Below, piece by piece: positions 52,022 to 60,421 of a stretch of 64,000 nt of DNA. Below the pieces are notes generated by a model, which saw only the letters and a program-made list of their open reading frames with translations, did no database searches and was not told the origin of the DNA. A program made the position numbers and the translations under genes. Every line of letters starts with the position of its first letter. Positions within the stretch are counted from its first letter, which is position 1. The stretch is taken from contig CP041667.1 of NCBI GenBank assembly GCA_007361935.1, positions 2,012,501 through 2,076,500 on the forward strand. The letters run 5' to 3'. This DNA is from Lachnospiraceae bacterium KGMB03038. Lineage in GTDB: Bacteria > Bacillota > Clostridia > Lachnospirales > Lachnospiraceae.

Positions 52022-53695
52022 TTATTCCGCCTTCGGCGCTTCCAGGATCGCTCCCCGGTTGCCGGAGGTTACCATGGATGCGTATCTTGCCAGATAACCT
52101 GTGGTCACCTCCGGCTGCCTCGGCTTCCATTCTTTTCTTCTTCTTTCCAGCTCTTCCTCTGGTACATCCAGCTCCAGCTTCAGTCCTGGAATGTCAATCT
52201 TGATGATATCCCCTTCTTCCACCAGGGCAATGGGGCCTCCCACTGCTGCTTCCGGTGAAACATGACCGATCGAAGCTCCTCTGGAAGCTCCGCTGAACCG
52301 TCCGTCCGTGATCAGGGCCACACTGGATCCAAGTCCCATTCCGGCAATGGCGGAAGTGGGATTTAACATCTCCGGCATTCCCGGTCCGCCTTTTGGTCCC
52401 ACATAGCGGATGACAACCACGTCTCCTTCTTTGATCTTGCCGCCTTTGATGGCATCGATGGCATCTTCCTCACAATCAAAGACCCTTGCCGGACCTTCAT
52501 GCACCAGCATTTCATCCACAACAGCGGAACGTTTTACTACGCTTCCGTCCGGCGCCAGATTTCCTTTCAAAACCGCCAGGCCGCCGGTCTCGCTGTAGGG
52601 ATGATCGATCGGACGGATGACTTCCGGATTCTTGTTTACCGCCCCTGCGATATTTTCTCCCACTGTCCTGCCCGTTACCGTCATACAGTCTGTATGCAGC
52701 AGTCCCTTCTTATTCAGCTCGGCCATTACCGCGTACACGCCGCCAGCCTCGTTCAGATCCTCGATATAAGTCGGGCCAGCCGGCGCCAGATGGCAGAGAT
52801 TAGGAGTTTTCTCACTGATGCCATTGGCAAAATCAATCTCGAAATCCATGCCCACTTCATGAGCGATCGCCGGCAGATGTAGCATACTGTTGGTGGAACA
52901 GCCAAGCGCCATGTCTACCGTCAAGGCATTTAGGATTGCCTCTTTTGTCATAATGTCTCTGGGACGGATATTTTTCTCCCACAGCTTCATTACCTGCATT
53001 CCCGCATGTTTCGCCAGGCGGATCCTTGCGGAGTAGACTGCCGGGATGGTTCCATTTCCCTGAAGTCCCATACCCAGCACTTCAGTCAGACAGTTCATGC
53101 TGTTTGCCGTGTACATCCCTGAACAAGATCCACAGGTAGGACAGGTTTTGTTTTCAAACTCACACAGATCTTCATCCGTGATCAGTCCCGCCGCGTTGGC
53201 GCCTACCGCCTCAAACATGCTGGACAGGCTGGTCTTCTTTCCTTTCACATGGCCGGCCAGCATAGGGCCGCCGCTGACAAAAATCGTCGGCACATTGATC
53301 CTGGCCGCCGCCATCAAAAGTCCCGGAACATTCTTGTCACAATTAGGAACCATCACCAAAGCGTCAAACTGGTGCGCCATGGCCATCGCCTCCGTAGAAT
53401 CCGCGATCAAGTCCCTGGTCACCAAAGAATACTTCATGCCAATATGTCCCATAGCGATCCCGTCACAGACTGCGATCGCCGGGAACACGATAGGAGTTCC
53501 GCCAGCCATTGCCACACCCTGCTTTACCGCTTCCACGATCTTATCCAGATTCATATGCCCCGGAACGATCTCATTATAGGAGCTGACGATCCCGACCAGC
53601 GGCCGGTCCATTTCCTCCTGCGTAAGTCCCAGCGCGTTGAATAACGAACGATGGGGAGCCTGCTGTTTGCCTTTCGTCACTGTATCACTTCTCAT
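52022..53695 (-). CDS. ilvD: Dihydroxy-acid dehydratase
   Basis: 557 residues. Cysteines for the Fe-S cluster lie in CDKNVPG and CPTCGSCSGMYTANSMNC. Third common step of valine and isoleucine synthesis. AAGGAGG start; repeat copy B fills the gap to leuB. Confidence 0.97.
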   Translation of the reverse strand: MRSDTVTKGKQQAPHRSLFNALGLTQEEMDRPLVGIVSSYNEIVPGHMNLDKIVEAVKQGVAMAGGTPIVFPAIAVCDGIAMGHIGMKYSLVTRDLIADSTEAMAMAHQFDALVMVPNCDKNVPGLLMAAARINVPTIFVSGGPMLAGHVKGKKTSLSSMFEAVGANAAGLITDEDLCEFENKTCPTCGSCSGMYTANSMNCLTEVLGMGLQGNGTIPAVYSARIRLAKHAGMQVMKLWEKNIRPRDIMTKEAILNALTVDMALGCSTNSMLHLPAIAHEVGMDFEIDFANGISEKTPNLCHLAPAGPTYIEDLNEAGGVYAVMAELNKKGLLHTDCMTVTGRTVGENIAGAVNKNPEVIRPIDHPYSETGGLAVLKGNLAPDGSVVKRSAVVDEMLVHEGPARVFDCEEDAIDAIKGGKIKEGDVVVIRYVGPKGGPGMPEMLNPTSAIAGMGLGSSVALITDGRFSGASRGASIGHVSPEAAVGGPIALVEEGDIIKIDIPGLKLELDVPEEELERRRKEWKPRQPEVTTGYLARYASMVTSGNRGAILEAPKAE

Positions 53696-53715
53696 AGTTG
53701 ATCCTCCTTATTTTA

Positions 53716-53791
53716 AGACGTAGCCTTTCTTCATTTTACTACGTCCCAAATTAACGTTTGTGGTGTACCTTTTTGCGTTTTGCCCTGTACC
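53716..53791. repeat. 77-bp intergenic repeat, copy B (inverted)
   Basis: AGACGTAG (53716-53723) / CTACGTCC (53739-53746), then GGTGTACC and CTGTACC. It is the reverse complement of the layout in copies A and C. It begins at the leuB stop codon and fills most of the leuB-ilvD gap. Confidence 0.8.
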
Positions 53792-54873
53792 TAAATGAAG
53801 TCGGCAATCCGGTCGCCCATCTCTTCTGTACCGATCTGAGTCTTGCCCTCAGACATGATATCAACGGTCCGGTATCCTTCTTCTAATACTTTGGCTACTG
53901 CTTTTTCAATGGCGTCTGCCTCCTGATCCAAGTCAAAACTGAATCGAAGCATCATAGCTGCCGACAAGATCGTGGCAATAGGGTTGGCGATCCCTTTGCC
54001 CGCAATATCTGGGGCAGATCCGCCGCTTGGCTCATACAGTCCGAATTTGGTCTCGTTTAGACTTGCGCTTGCCAGCATTCCGATGGATCCCGTCACCATA
54101 CTGGCTTCATCGGACAGAATATCTCCAAACATGTTCTCCGTCAGGATCACGTCGAACTGCTTTGGATCCTTGACAAGCTGCATAGCGCAGTTGTCTACCA
54201 GCATGTGCTCCAGAGTCACGTCTGGATAGTCTCCCGCCACTTCTTCTACCACTTTGCGCCACAGTCTGGAGGAATCCAGAACGTTTGCTTTATCTACGCT
54301 TGTGACTTTTTTTCTCCGCTTTCTGGCAATATCAAAGCCCCTCTTTGCGATCCGCCGGATCTCCTGTTCATTATATGTAAGTGTGTCGTAAGCGGTCATA
54401 ACGCCGTCTCGCTCTTCCGTCCCGCGTTCTCCAAAGTACAGGCCGCCGGTCAGTTCCCGCATGATCATCATATCGAAACCGCCTTCTGTGATCTCTTCTT
54501 TCAGCGGGCAGGCCCCTTTTAATTCATCATACAAAACGGCGGGCCTTAAGTTGGCGAACAGATTCAGTTCTTTCCGGATCTTCAAAAGTCCCGCTTCCGG
54601 CCTTTTGGACGGTTCCAGCTGATACCAGGGCGAAGTTTTGGCATCGCCGCCGATCGAGCCCATCAGCACCGCGTCACAGGCTTTTGCCTGTCGGATCGTC
54701 TCGTCTGTCAGAGGGATCCCGTGTACGTCGATGGATGCTCCCCCCATCAAAAGCTGTGTATAATCACAGGTATGGCCGTAGACTTTTGCCGTCTTATCCA
54801 GGACTTTCATGGCTTCTGCCACAATTTCCGGTCCAATCCCGTCTCCTTTGATCACTCCGATTTTCAGATTCAT
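53791..54873 (-). CDS. leuB: 3-isopropylmalate dehydrogenase
   Basis: 360 residues. GDGIGPEIV start, substrate arginines in ELTGGLYFGERG, and metal-binding DEASMVTGSIGMLASASL. Leucine synthesis. First gene of leuB-ilvD-ilvB-serC-serA; leuACD are not in the window. Confidence 0.96.
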   Translation of the reverse strand: MNLKIGVIKGDGIGPEIVAEAMKVLDKTAKVYGHTCDYTQLLMGGASIDVHGIPLTDETIRQAKACDAVLMGSIGGDAKTSPWYQLEPSKRPEAGLLKIRKELNLFANLRPAVLYDELKGACPLKEEITEGGFDMMIMRELTGGLYFGERGTEERDGVMTAYDTLTYNEQEIRRIAKRGFDIARKRRKKVTSVDKANVLDSSRLWRKVVEEVAGDYPDVTLEHMLVDNCAMQLVKDPKQFDVILTENMFGDILSDEASMVTGSIGMLASASLNETKFGLYEPSGGSAPDIAGKGIANPIATILSAAMMLRFSFDLDQEADAIEKAVAKVLEEGYRTVDIMSEGKTQIGTEEMGDRIADFI

Positions 54874-54943
54874 AGCTCTCTTCCTTCCTTTGCCCTGCCC
54901 ATCCAGCGCATCGGCGCTTTTTGGACAAAAATCTATAAAATTT

Positions 54944-54972
54944 ATGATATCCTATTTTTCTTTATGTTTCAA
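54944..54972 (-). promoter_or_regulatory. Promoter of the leuB operon
   Basis: TTGAAA (54972-54967), 17 bases, TATCAT (54949-54944). The leader is about 65 nt, too short for a T-box. Confidence 0.75.
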
Positions 54973-55017
54973 GACTTTAATCTACTAAAATATTCCCTGA
55001 ATTCTTACGGTTTTTGT

Positions 55018-55461
55018 CTATTTTTTCAGATTTCCGGGGCCAAATCCCAAAGGAAGAAGTTCTCCCAAAGTGTGGATCTCCCATTCTTCCAGGCTGACGG
55101 CCAAAAGAATCTGAAACTCTTTCGGATCACAGAACTCCATTAATACTTGGCGGCAGACGCCGCAGGGCGGGCACATTCCATGACGGCCCTCCTGGTCTTC
55201 GCTGACGATGCAGATCGCGGCAAACTCCCTCTCCCCTTCGCTTACCGCTTTGAAAACCGCGGTCCGCTCCGCGCAGTTTCCAGGACTGTACGCAGCGTTC
55301 TCCACATTACATCCAGTAAAAATTCTGCCGCTCTTTGTCAAAAGAGCGGCTCCTACTTTAAAGCGCGAATAGGGGGCATAAGCGTATTTCAATCCTTCCA
55401 TCGCGCTTTGGATCAATATCTCTGCCGGGATGCTTCCAGCAATCTTGTCAGGTTCTTTCAT
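55018..55461 (-). CDS. cdd: Cytidine deaminase
   Basis: 147 residues. Zinc motif C-A-E with CPPCGVCRQVL (GNCAERTAVFKA) is complete. Deaminates cytidine to uridine for Udp. Its ATG overlaps the stop of the small ORF (TGATG). Confidence 0.96.
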   Translation of the reverse strand: MKEPDKIAGSIPAEILIQSAMEGLKYAYAPYSRFKVGAALLTKSGRIFTGCNVENAAYSPGNCAERTAVFKAVSEGEREFAAICIVSEDQEGRHGMCPPCGVCRQVLMEFCDPKEFQILLAVSLEEWEIHTLGELLPLGFGPGNLKK

Positions 55462-55589
55462 CAGGATGATCCCTCCTCTTCATCTCTGCCGTTACTGACT
55501 TGGCCCGGATTGCTCTTCCTATCCACCTCGTCTGCCGCGGCTTCTTTCGTTTCAAATACTTTAGATTGTTTTACAAAGGATATGGTCAT
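55461..55589 (-). CDS. 42-residue small protein between deoD and cdd
   Basis: Start ATG (55589-55587) overlaps the deoD stop (ATGA), and its TGA (55463-55461) overlaps the cdd ATG (TGATG). The product starts MTISFVKQSKVFETKEAAAD and is highly acidic toward the C-terminus (GRDEEEGSS), with no membrane segment. The exact coupling on both sides, and the GAGGAGGG site for cdd lying inside it, indicate a translated cistron, either for its product or to couple translation of cdd. Family not recognised. Confidence 0.6.
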   Translation of the reverse strand: MTISFVKQSKVFETKEAAADEVDRKSNPGQVSNGRDEEEGSS

Positions 55590-56284
55590 AACTCCAGCGC
55601 GATCTCCATCATTTCTGTGAAGCTGGTTTCCCGCTCTTTCGCGCTCAATTCCTGTTCCTTAAATAAATGATCCGAAACGGTCAGGATACAGAGGGCTTTC
55701 TTTCCCGCCCTTGCCGCGTTCATATACAAGGCCGCCGCCTCCATCTCCACCGCCAGAACGCCCATCCTTCTCCATTTCTCATTGACACTGTCATCGTCAT
55801 TATAGAAAATGTCGGAGGAAAGGATATTTCCCACCTTTACTGGAATCCCCTTTTTCTCTGCCGCTTCCACCGCCTTTTTTAAAAGGCTGTAGTCGGCAAT
55901 GGGGGCAAATGTCCCTGGAAGCCGGTACTGGCTGGCATAATCTGAGTTGGTGCAGGCGCCCATGCCGATCACAATGTCTCTTGCGTTCAGCTCGTCCTGC
56001 AAAGCTCCCGCAGATCCGATGCGGATGATCGATTCCACATCATAAAAATGAAACAGTTCATAACTGTAGATACCGATGGATGGCATCCCCATTCCGCCTC
56101 CCATGACAGAAATCTCTTTCCCATGGTAAGTTCCTGTGTAGCCCAGCATATTTCTCACTGTATTAAAACATTTCGCCCCTTCCAGGTAGTGATCCGCAAT
56201 GTACTTCGCCCGCAGCGGATCTCCCGGCATCAAGACTGTCTTGGCGATTTCCTGTTTTTCTGCCGCGTTATGTGGTGTACTCAT
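55586..56284 (-). CDS. deoD: Purine-nucleoside phosphorylase (DeoD type)
   Basis: 232 residues. Bacterial hexameric PNP: MPGDPLRAKYIADHYL, GMGMPSIGIYSYEL, and late catalytic SDHLFKEQ. Cleaves purine nucleosides with phosphate. 24 bp after udp. Confidence 0.96.
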   Translation of the reverse strand: MSTPHNAAEKQEIAKTVLMPGDPLRAKYIADHYLEGAKCFNTVRNMLGYTGTYHGKEISVMGGGMGMPSIGIYSYELFHFYDVESIIRIGSAGALQDELNARDIVIGMGACTNSDYASQYRLPGTFAPIADYSLLKKAVEAAEKKGIPVKVGNILSSDIFYNDDDSVNEKWRRMGVLAVEMEAAALYMNAARAGKKALCILTVSDHLFKEQELSAKERETSFTEMMEIALEL

Positions 56285-56308
56285 AAAATTTCTCTCCTTT
56301 CTCTGCCT

Positions 56309-57094
56309 CTATCTTTTCTTTTCCCTATCCTGCCGGATCAGCGTACGGATGGCTTCTACTGCTGTCTGGATCGGCGCCTCTGTGTCATGGACCACCGGAT
56401 TGGGCAGTCCTTTTTTGGCCCGTTCCTGATTCGCCATAGTAAGAAGAACCGTTCCCACCCGGACTCTCAGCCAGCTTCCTACAACGAAAAGAGCGGCCGA
56501 CTCCATCTCTGAAGCAAGGCATCCGCATTTCACCCAGGCGTCCCATTTATTCAAAAGCTCATACCCCACCGGCTTTGTCTCTGGAGAATGTTGTCCATAG
56601 AAAGAATCCTTGCACTGGACCACCCCTACATGGTACTCCTGCCCCAGCTTCTCTGCCGCCCGCATAAGCGCCTGGGTCACTTCCACATCCGCTACCGCCG
56701 GAAATTCGATGGGCGCGTACTCTTTGCTGGTCCCTTCCATCCGTATGGCGCCGGAAGCGATCACCACGTCCCCGCTTTTCACTTCCAGGGCCATACCGCC
56801 GCTGGTGCCTACCCGGATAAAGGTATCCGCCCCCACTCTGGACAATTCTTCCATGGCAATGGCGGCGGAAGGACCGCCGATGCCAGTTGAGGTCACGCTT
56901 ACCTTCTCCCCTTCCAGATATCCGGTATAAGTCACATATTCCCGGCTGTCCGCGATCAATTTGGCGTCCTGGAAATGCGCCGCGATCTTCTCGCAGCGTT
57001 TGGGGTCTCCCGGCAGGATCACGTATCTGCCTACTTCTCCATCTGCCACCTGGATATGGTACTGTCTGTCTTTGTCCTCAGAATAGTTGATCAT
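56309..57094 (-). CDS. udp: Uridine phosphorylase
   Basis: 261 residues. ILPGDPKRCEKIA, TSTGIGGPSAAIAMEEL and a C-terminal uracil-binding region mark the Udp branch of the family. First gene of the nucleoside-salvage operon udp-deoD-smORF-cdd. AGGAGG start. Confidence 0.92.
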   Translation of the reverse strand: MINYSEDKDRQYHIQVADGEVGRYVILPGDPKRCEKIAAHFQDAKLIADSREYVTYTGYLEGEKVSVTSTGIGGPSAAIAMEELSRVGADTFIRVGTSGGMALEVKSGDVVIASGAIRMEGTSKEYAPIEFPAVADVEVTQALMRAAEKLGQEYHVGVVQCKDSFYGQHSPETKPVGYELLNKWDAWVKCGCLASEMESAALFVVGSWLRVRVGTVLLTMANQERAKKGLPNPVVHDTEAPIQTAVEAIRTLIRQDREKKR

Positions 57095-57220
57095 CCTTTT
57101 TGCCTCCTTGTATCCAAGATTACTTTTATCATACCATTCTGGCGGCAGATGTACCAGCGCTTCTTCGATTCCTGTATATTTTCATCCAAGATTTCCGCCT
57201 CAAATAGCCAATCTGCCCAT

Positions 57221-59563
57221 TCACCTCATAAACCACCGGGCTGCGGCGGTAAAACTTACGCACAGAACCACTCCCAGGACCGCCGGGATCAAAACCGCGG
57301 CCGCCGTCCATTTCCAGCTCCCTGTTTCCTTCCGGATAGTCAGGCAGGTCGTTCCGCAGGGCCAGTGGAACAAAGAAAATAAAAGCATACTGACCGCCGT
57401 TGTCCAGGACCACCCATGCCGCGCCAAAATCTGACGTACTTCTCCCAGCGTCCCCATCTCCGTCAGGCTGCCCTGGGAGAGATACCCCATTAAAATAATG
57501 GGAAGCACGATCTCATTTGCCGGAAGCCCCAGAATAAACGCCAGCAGGATCATCCCATCCAGCCCCATCCATTCTCCCACCGGATCCAACGCTTGGGCGC
57601 ACTGCCACAAAAGGGACGTATCTCCTGTCTTTAGATTGGCCAAGATCCAGATTGCCAGTCCCGCCGGCGCGGCCGTCACCACTGCCCTCCCCAGGACAAA
57701 CAAGGTCCGGTCCAGAACAGACCGCACAACTACTTTTCCCACCTGCGGCTTCCGGTAGGGCGGAAGCTCCAGCACGAAGGAGGAGGACATTCCTTTTAAG
57801 ATGGTTGCGGAAAGTCCCGCGGACACCAGAAATGTCATCAGGACGCCAAAGAGGATCACCAGCGCCAGGATACCCGCGGATATCAGAGGATTCCCCACAC
57901 TTCTTTTGGTTCCTGCAAGGAACATGGAAATCACTGCCGCCATCATAGGGAATCTTCCATTACAAGGGAGAAAACTGTTGGTAAGTATGGCGACCATCCG
58001 CTCTCTGGGAGAGTCGATGATCCGGCAGCCTGTCACTCCTACCGCATTGCATCCCAATCCCATACACATCGTCAGCGCCTGCTTTCCGCAGGAATGGCAT
58101 CTGCAGAAGCACCGATCCAGATTGAAGGCGGCTCTTGGCAGATAACCCAGATCTTCCAATAAGGTAAACAGCGGAAAGAAAATCGCCATTGGAGGAAGCA
58201 TGACGGAGATCACCCAGGCAGTCACCCGGTACACCCCAAAGATCAGCGGTCCGTAAATATCTTCTGGAATCCCTGCCCCACATACTCCTTCCAGCAGTTT
58301 TCCCTCCACCCAGGCGAAACCGTTCGAAAGCAGCTCCGAAGGGTAGTTGGCGCCCCATATGGTCAGCCAGAAAATAAGAAATAGTCCGCCTGCCATTACA
58401 GGCAGTCCCGTCCATTTCCCCGCGAAGATGCGGTCCAGTTTCCGGTCCATCCGGTCGCAGTCCGCATTTTCATAAGCAACCACATCTCCCGCTATCATTT
58501 CCGCCTGCTTGACATATGCTTTGGCCGTCTCCTGGCGTACGTTCCGGCTGTCCATTCCTTTTTCTTCCAATTCCTGACAGGTCTGCCAAAGCGCCTGCTC
58601 AATCCCTTTGGTTTCCAGCACAGGGAAATATTCTTTCAGAAGACTGGCAAGCTTCTCTTCTCCCTCCAGAAGACGCAGGCTCAGCCATCTTGCCCTTCCC
58701 CGGCCCACCCCTTCCTTCCAGATCGCCTCTTCTAAGAAAGCCTCTCTTTCCTCCAGCCAGTCAGGATATCGGATCCGTTCTGGCTCCGGCTCTTTTTGAA
58801 ACACCTTCTCCAAAGCCTGATAAACTTGCGCGATCCCTCTCTTCTCTCTTGCGGTGACCCCCACTACCGGAATCTTTAGACGTTCTTCCAGCTTCTTCAG
58901 ATCTATGTGGATTCCTTTCCTCTTTGCCTCATCCTGCAAATTTACACACAACACTGCCTTCTTGGCTGTTTCTATGATGGAAAGAGCCAAAACCAGATTC
59001 CGCTCCAGACATACCCCGTCACAGATCACCAGAACCGCGTCGTAATCCTTGAAATACAGGAAATCTCTAGCTGCTTCCTCTTCTTTGGACCGGGCAGAAA
59101 GGGAATAGCAGCCCGGCAGATCGATCCACTCATACTTCCATCCCTGATATGTACTGTACCCTCTGGCATGTTCCACCGTTTTCCCGGCCCAGTTTCCCGT
59201 GTGCTGCCTGCTTCCCGTCAACGCGTTAAAAAGCGTGCTCTTTCCCACGTTCGGATTGCCGGCCAGCACGATCTTTCTTCGGCCCTTTACCTTGTTCTCT
59301 CTGGTTTTTTCGTTCTTTTTCCCGCCCGGTATGATGATTTTGACTCGCACCGCCTCCACATCGGATTTGCGGACCGCGAATACCGCTCCCCGGATCCGGT
59401 AAGCTAAGGGATCTCCCAAAGGGCTGTTCCCCACACATTCCACGGTTGTCCCCTCGATCAGTCCCAGATCCCGGATCCGTTTCCCCATGTCCCCTTCTAT
59501 CTCCAGCTTTACTACCACTGCTTTGTCTCCCGGCCTTAGATCCGCCATGCTCTGTCCATCCAT
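57221..59563 (-). CDS. feoB: FeoA-FeoB fusion, ferrous iron transporter
   Basis: 780 residues from ATG 59563 (GAGGAG upstream); the open frame to 59752 crosses the pflA terminator region and is not coding. FeoA SH3-like domain about 5-78. The FeoB G domain begins at GNPNVGKST (102-110) with DLPGCYSL and a helical domain. It is followed by two Gate domains with about eight to ten membrane helices. A cysteine-rich loop (CFCRCHSCGKQALTMCMGLGC) sits between membrane segments. Imports Fe2+. Fused FeoA probably regulates in cis. Confidence 0.94.
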   Translation of the reverse strand: MDGQSMADLRPGDKAVVVKLEIEGDMGKRIRDLGLIEGTTVECVGNSPLGDPLAYRIRGAVFAVRKSDVEAVRVKIIIPGGKKNEKTRENKVKGRRKIVLAGNPNVGKSTLFNALTGSRQHTGNWAGKTVEHARGYSTYQGWKYEWIDLPGCYSLSARSKEEEAARDFLYFKDYDAVLVICDGVCLERNLVLALSIIETAKKAVLCVNLQDEAKRKGIHIDLKKLEERLKIPVVGVTAREKRGIAQVYQALEKVFQKEPEPERIRYPDWLEEREAFLEEAIWKEGVGRGRARWLSLRLLEGEEKLASLLKEYFPVLETKGIEQALWQTCQELEEKGMDSRNVRQETAKAYVKQAEMIAGDVVAYENADCDRMDRKLDRIFAGKWTGLPVMAGGLFLIFWLTIWGANYPSELLSNGFAWVEGKLLEGVCGAGIPEDIYGPLIFGVYRVTAWVISVMLPPMAIFFPLFTLLEDLGYLPRAAFNLDRCFCRCHSCGKQALTMCMGLGCNAVGVTGCRIIDSPRERMVAILTNSFLPCNGRFPMMAAVISMFLAGTKRSVGNPLISAGILALVILFGVLMTFLVSAGLSATILKGMSSSFVLELPPYRKPQVGKVVVRSVLDRTLFVLGRAVVTAAPAGLAIWILANLKTGDTSLLWQCAQALDPVGEWMGLDGMILLAFILGLPANEIVLPIILMGYLSQGSLTEMGTLGEVRQILARHGWSWTTAVSMLLFSLFHWPCGTTCLTIRKETGSWKWTAAAVLIPAVLGVVLCVSFTAAARWFMR

Positions 59564-59633
59564 ACAAGATTCCCGCTCCTCTTTGAACGCCTTATGATAA
59601 CATATGCCGACAGATCCACTTCGTGAAAAAAAA

Positions 59634-59653
59634 GCCGCGCGAGATCGCGCGGC
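59634..59653 (-). terminator. Terminator of pflBA
   Basis: GCCGCGCGA / TCGCGCGGC stem with a T8 run on the minus strand, 6 bp after the pflA stop. Confidence 0.93.
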
Positions 59654-59658
59654 CCTCA

Positions 59659-60381
59659 TTAGCAGCCCAATATATTTCTTGCGTTTTCCACCCGCTCCTT
59701 TGAGGGCGGATGGATTCCTTCCAGTGGATATTCCAATCCCAGTTCTTTCCATTTATAGACTCCCAGCGTATGGTAGGGCAGAACTTCGATTTTCTCTACA
59801 TTTTTCAAAGTATCCAGGAAAGCTCTGAGTCTTTTTAAATACCCATCGTCATCGTTTCTCTCCGGCACCAGCACATGGCGGATCCATACGGGCTTCCCAA
59901 TCTCCGACAGATATTCTGCCAGGTCCAGGATATTCCGGTTGGTACGTCCGGTCAGCAGCCGGTGCTGTTCTTCATCGATCTGCTTGATGTCCAGAAGGAC
60001 CAGATCTGTCACCTTCATCAGCTTCTCAAAATCCGCGAAGAAAGGCGTTTCCCTGGTAAAAGGGCTTCCGCTGGTGTCCAGGACCGTGTGGATGCCTTCT
60101 TCCTTCGCCTTCTCAAAGAGTTCCGTCAGGAATTCTATCTGCAGAAGCGGCTCTCCGCCACTGACGGTGATCCCTCCGTCTTTCCCCCAGTAAGTCCGGT
60201 ACCGGAGGGCTTTCTGGATCAGTTCTCCGGCTGTATACTTGGTTCCCGCCTCCATCTTCCAAGTGTCCGGGTTATGGCAGAACTGACAGCGCATCGGGCA
60301 GCCAGCGAAAAAAATCACATAGCGTACTCCCGGACCGTCCACCGAGCCAAAGCTTTCCAGCGAATGAATGTATCCTTCCAT
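59659..60381 (-). CDS. pflA: Pyruvate formate-lyase activating enzyme
   Basis: 240 residues. Radical SAM cluster CPMRCQFC and GGEP motif (TVSGGEPLLQ). Generates the glycyl radical on PflB, encoded 40 bp upstream. Confidence 0.97.
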   Translation of the reverse strand: MEGYIHSLESFGSVDGPGVRYVIFFAGCPMRCQFCHNPDTWKMEAGTKYTAGELIQKALRYRTYWGKDGGITVSGGEPLLQIEFLTELFEKAKEEGIHTVLDTSGSPFTRETPFFADFEKLMKVTDLVLLDIKQIDEEQHRLLTGRTNRNILDLAEYLSEIGKPVWIRHVLVPERNDDDGYLKRLRAFLDTLKNVEKIEVLPYHTLGVYKWKELGLEYPLEGIHPPSKERVENARNILGC

Positions 60382-60421
60382 CCTTTCTCCAACTCCTTTT
60401 CTTTTTCCTTCTTATGCCGTC

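Noticed and set aside
54874..55017. T-box or leucine attenuator before leuB
   Set aside because: The leader after the promoter is only about 65 nt and lacks a specifier loop, T-box sequence or Leu-rich peptide.
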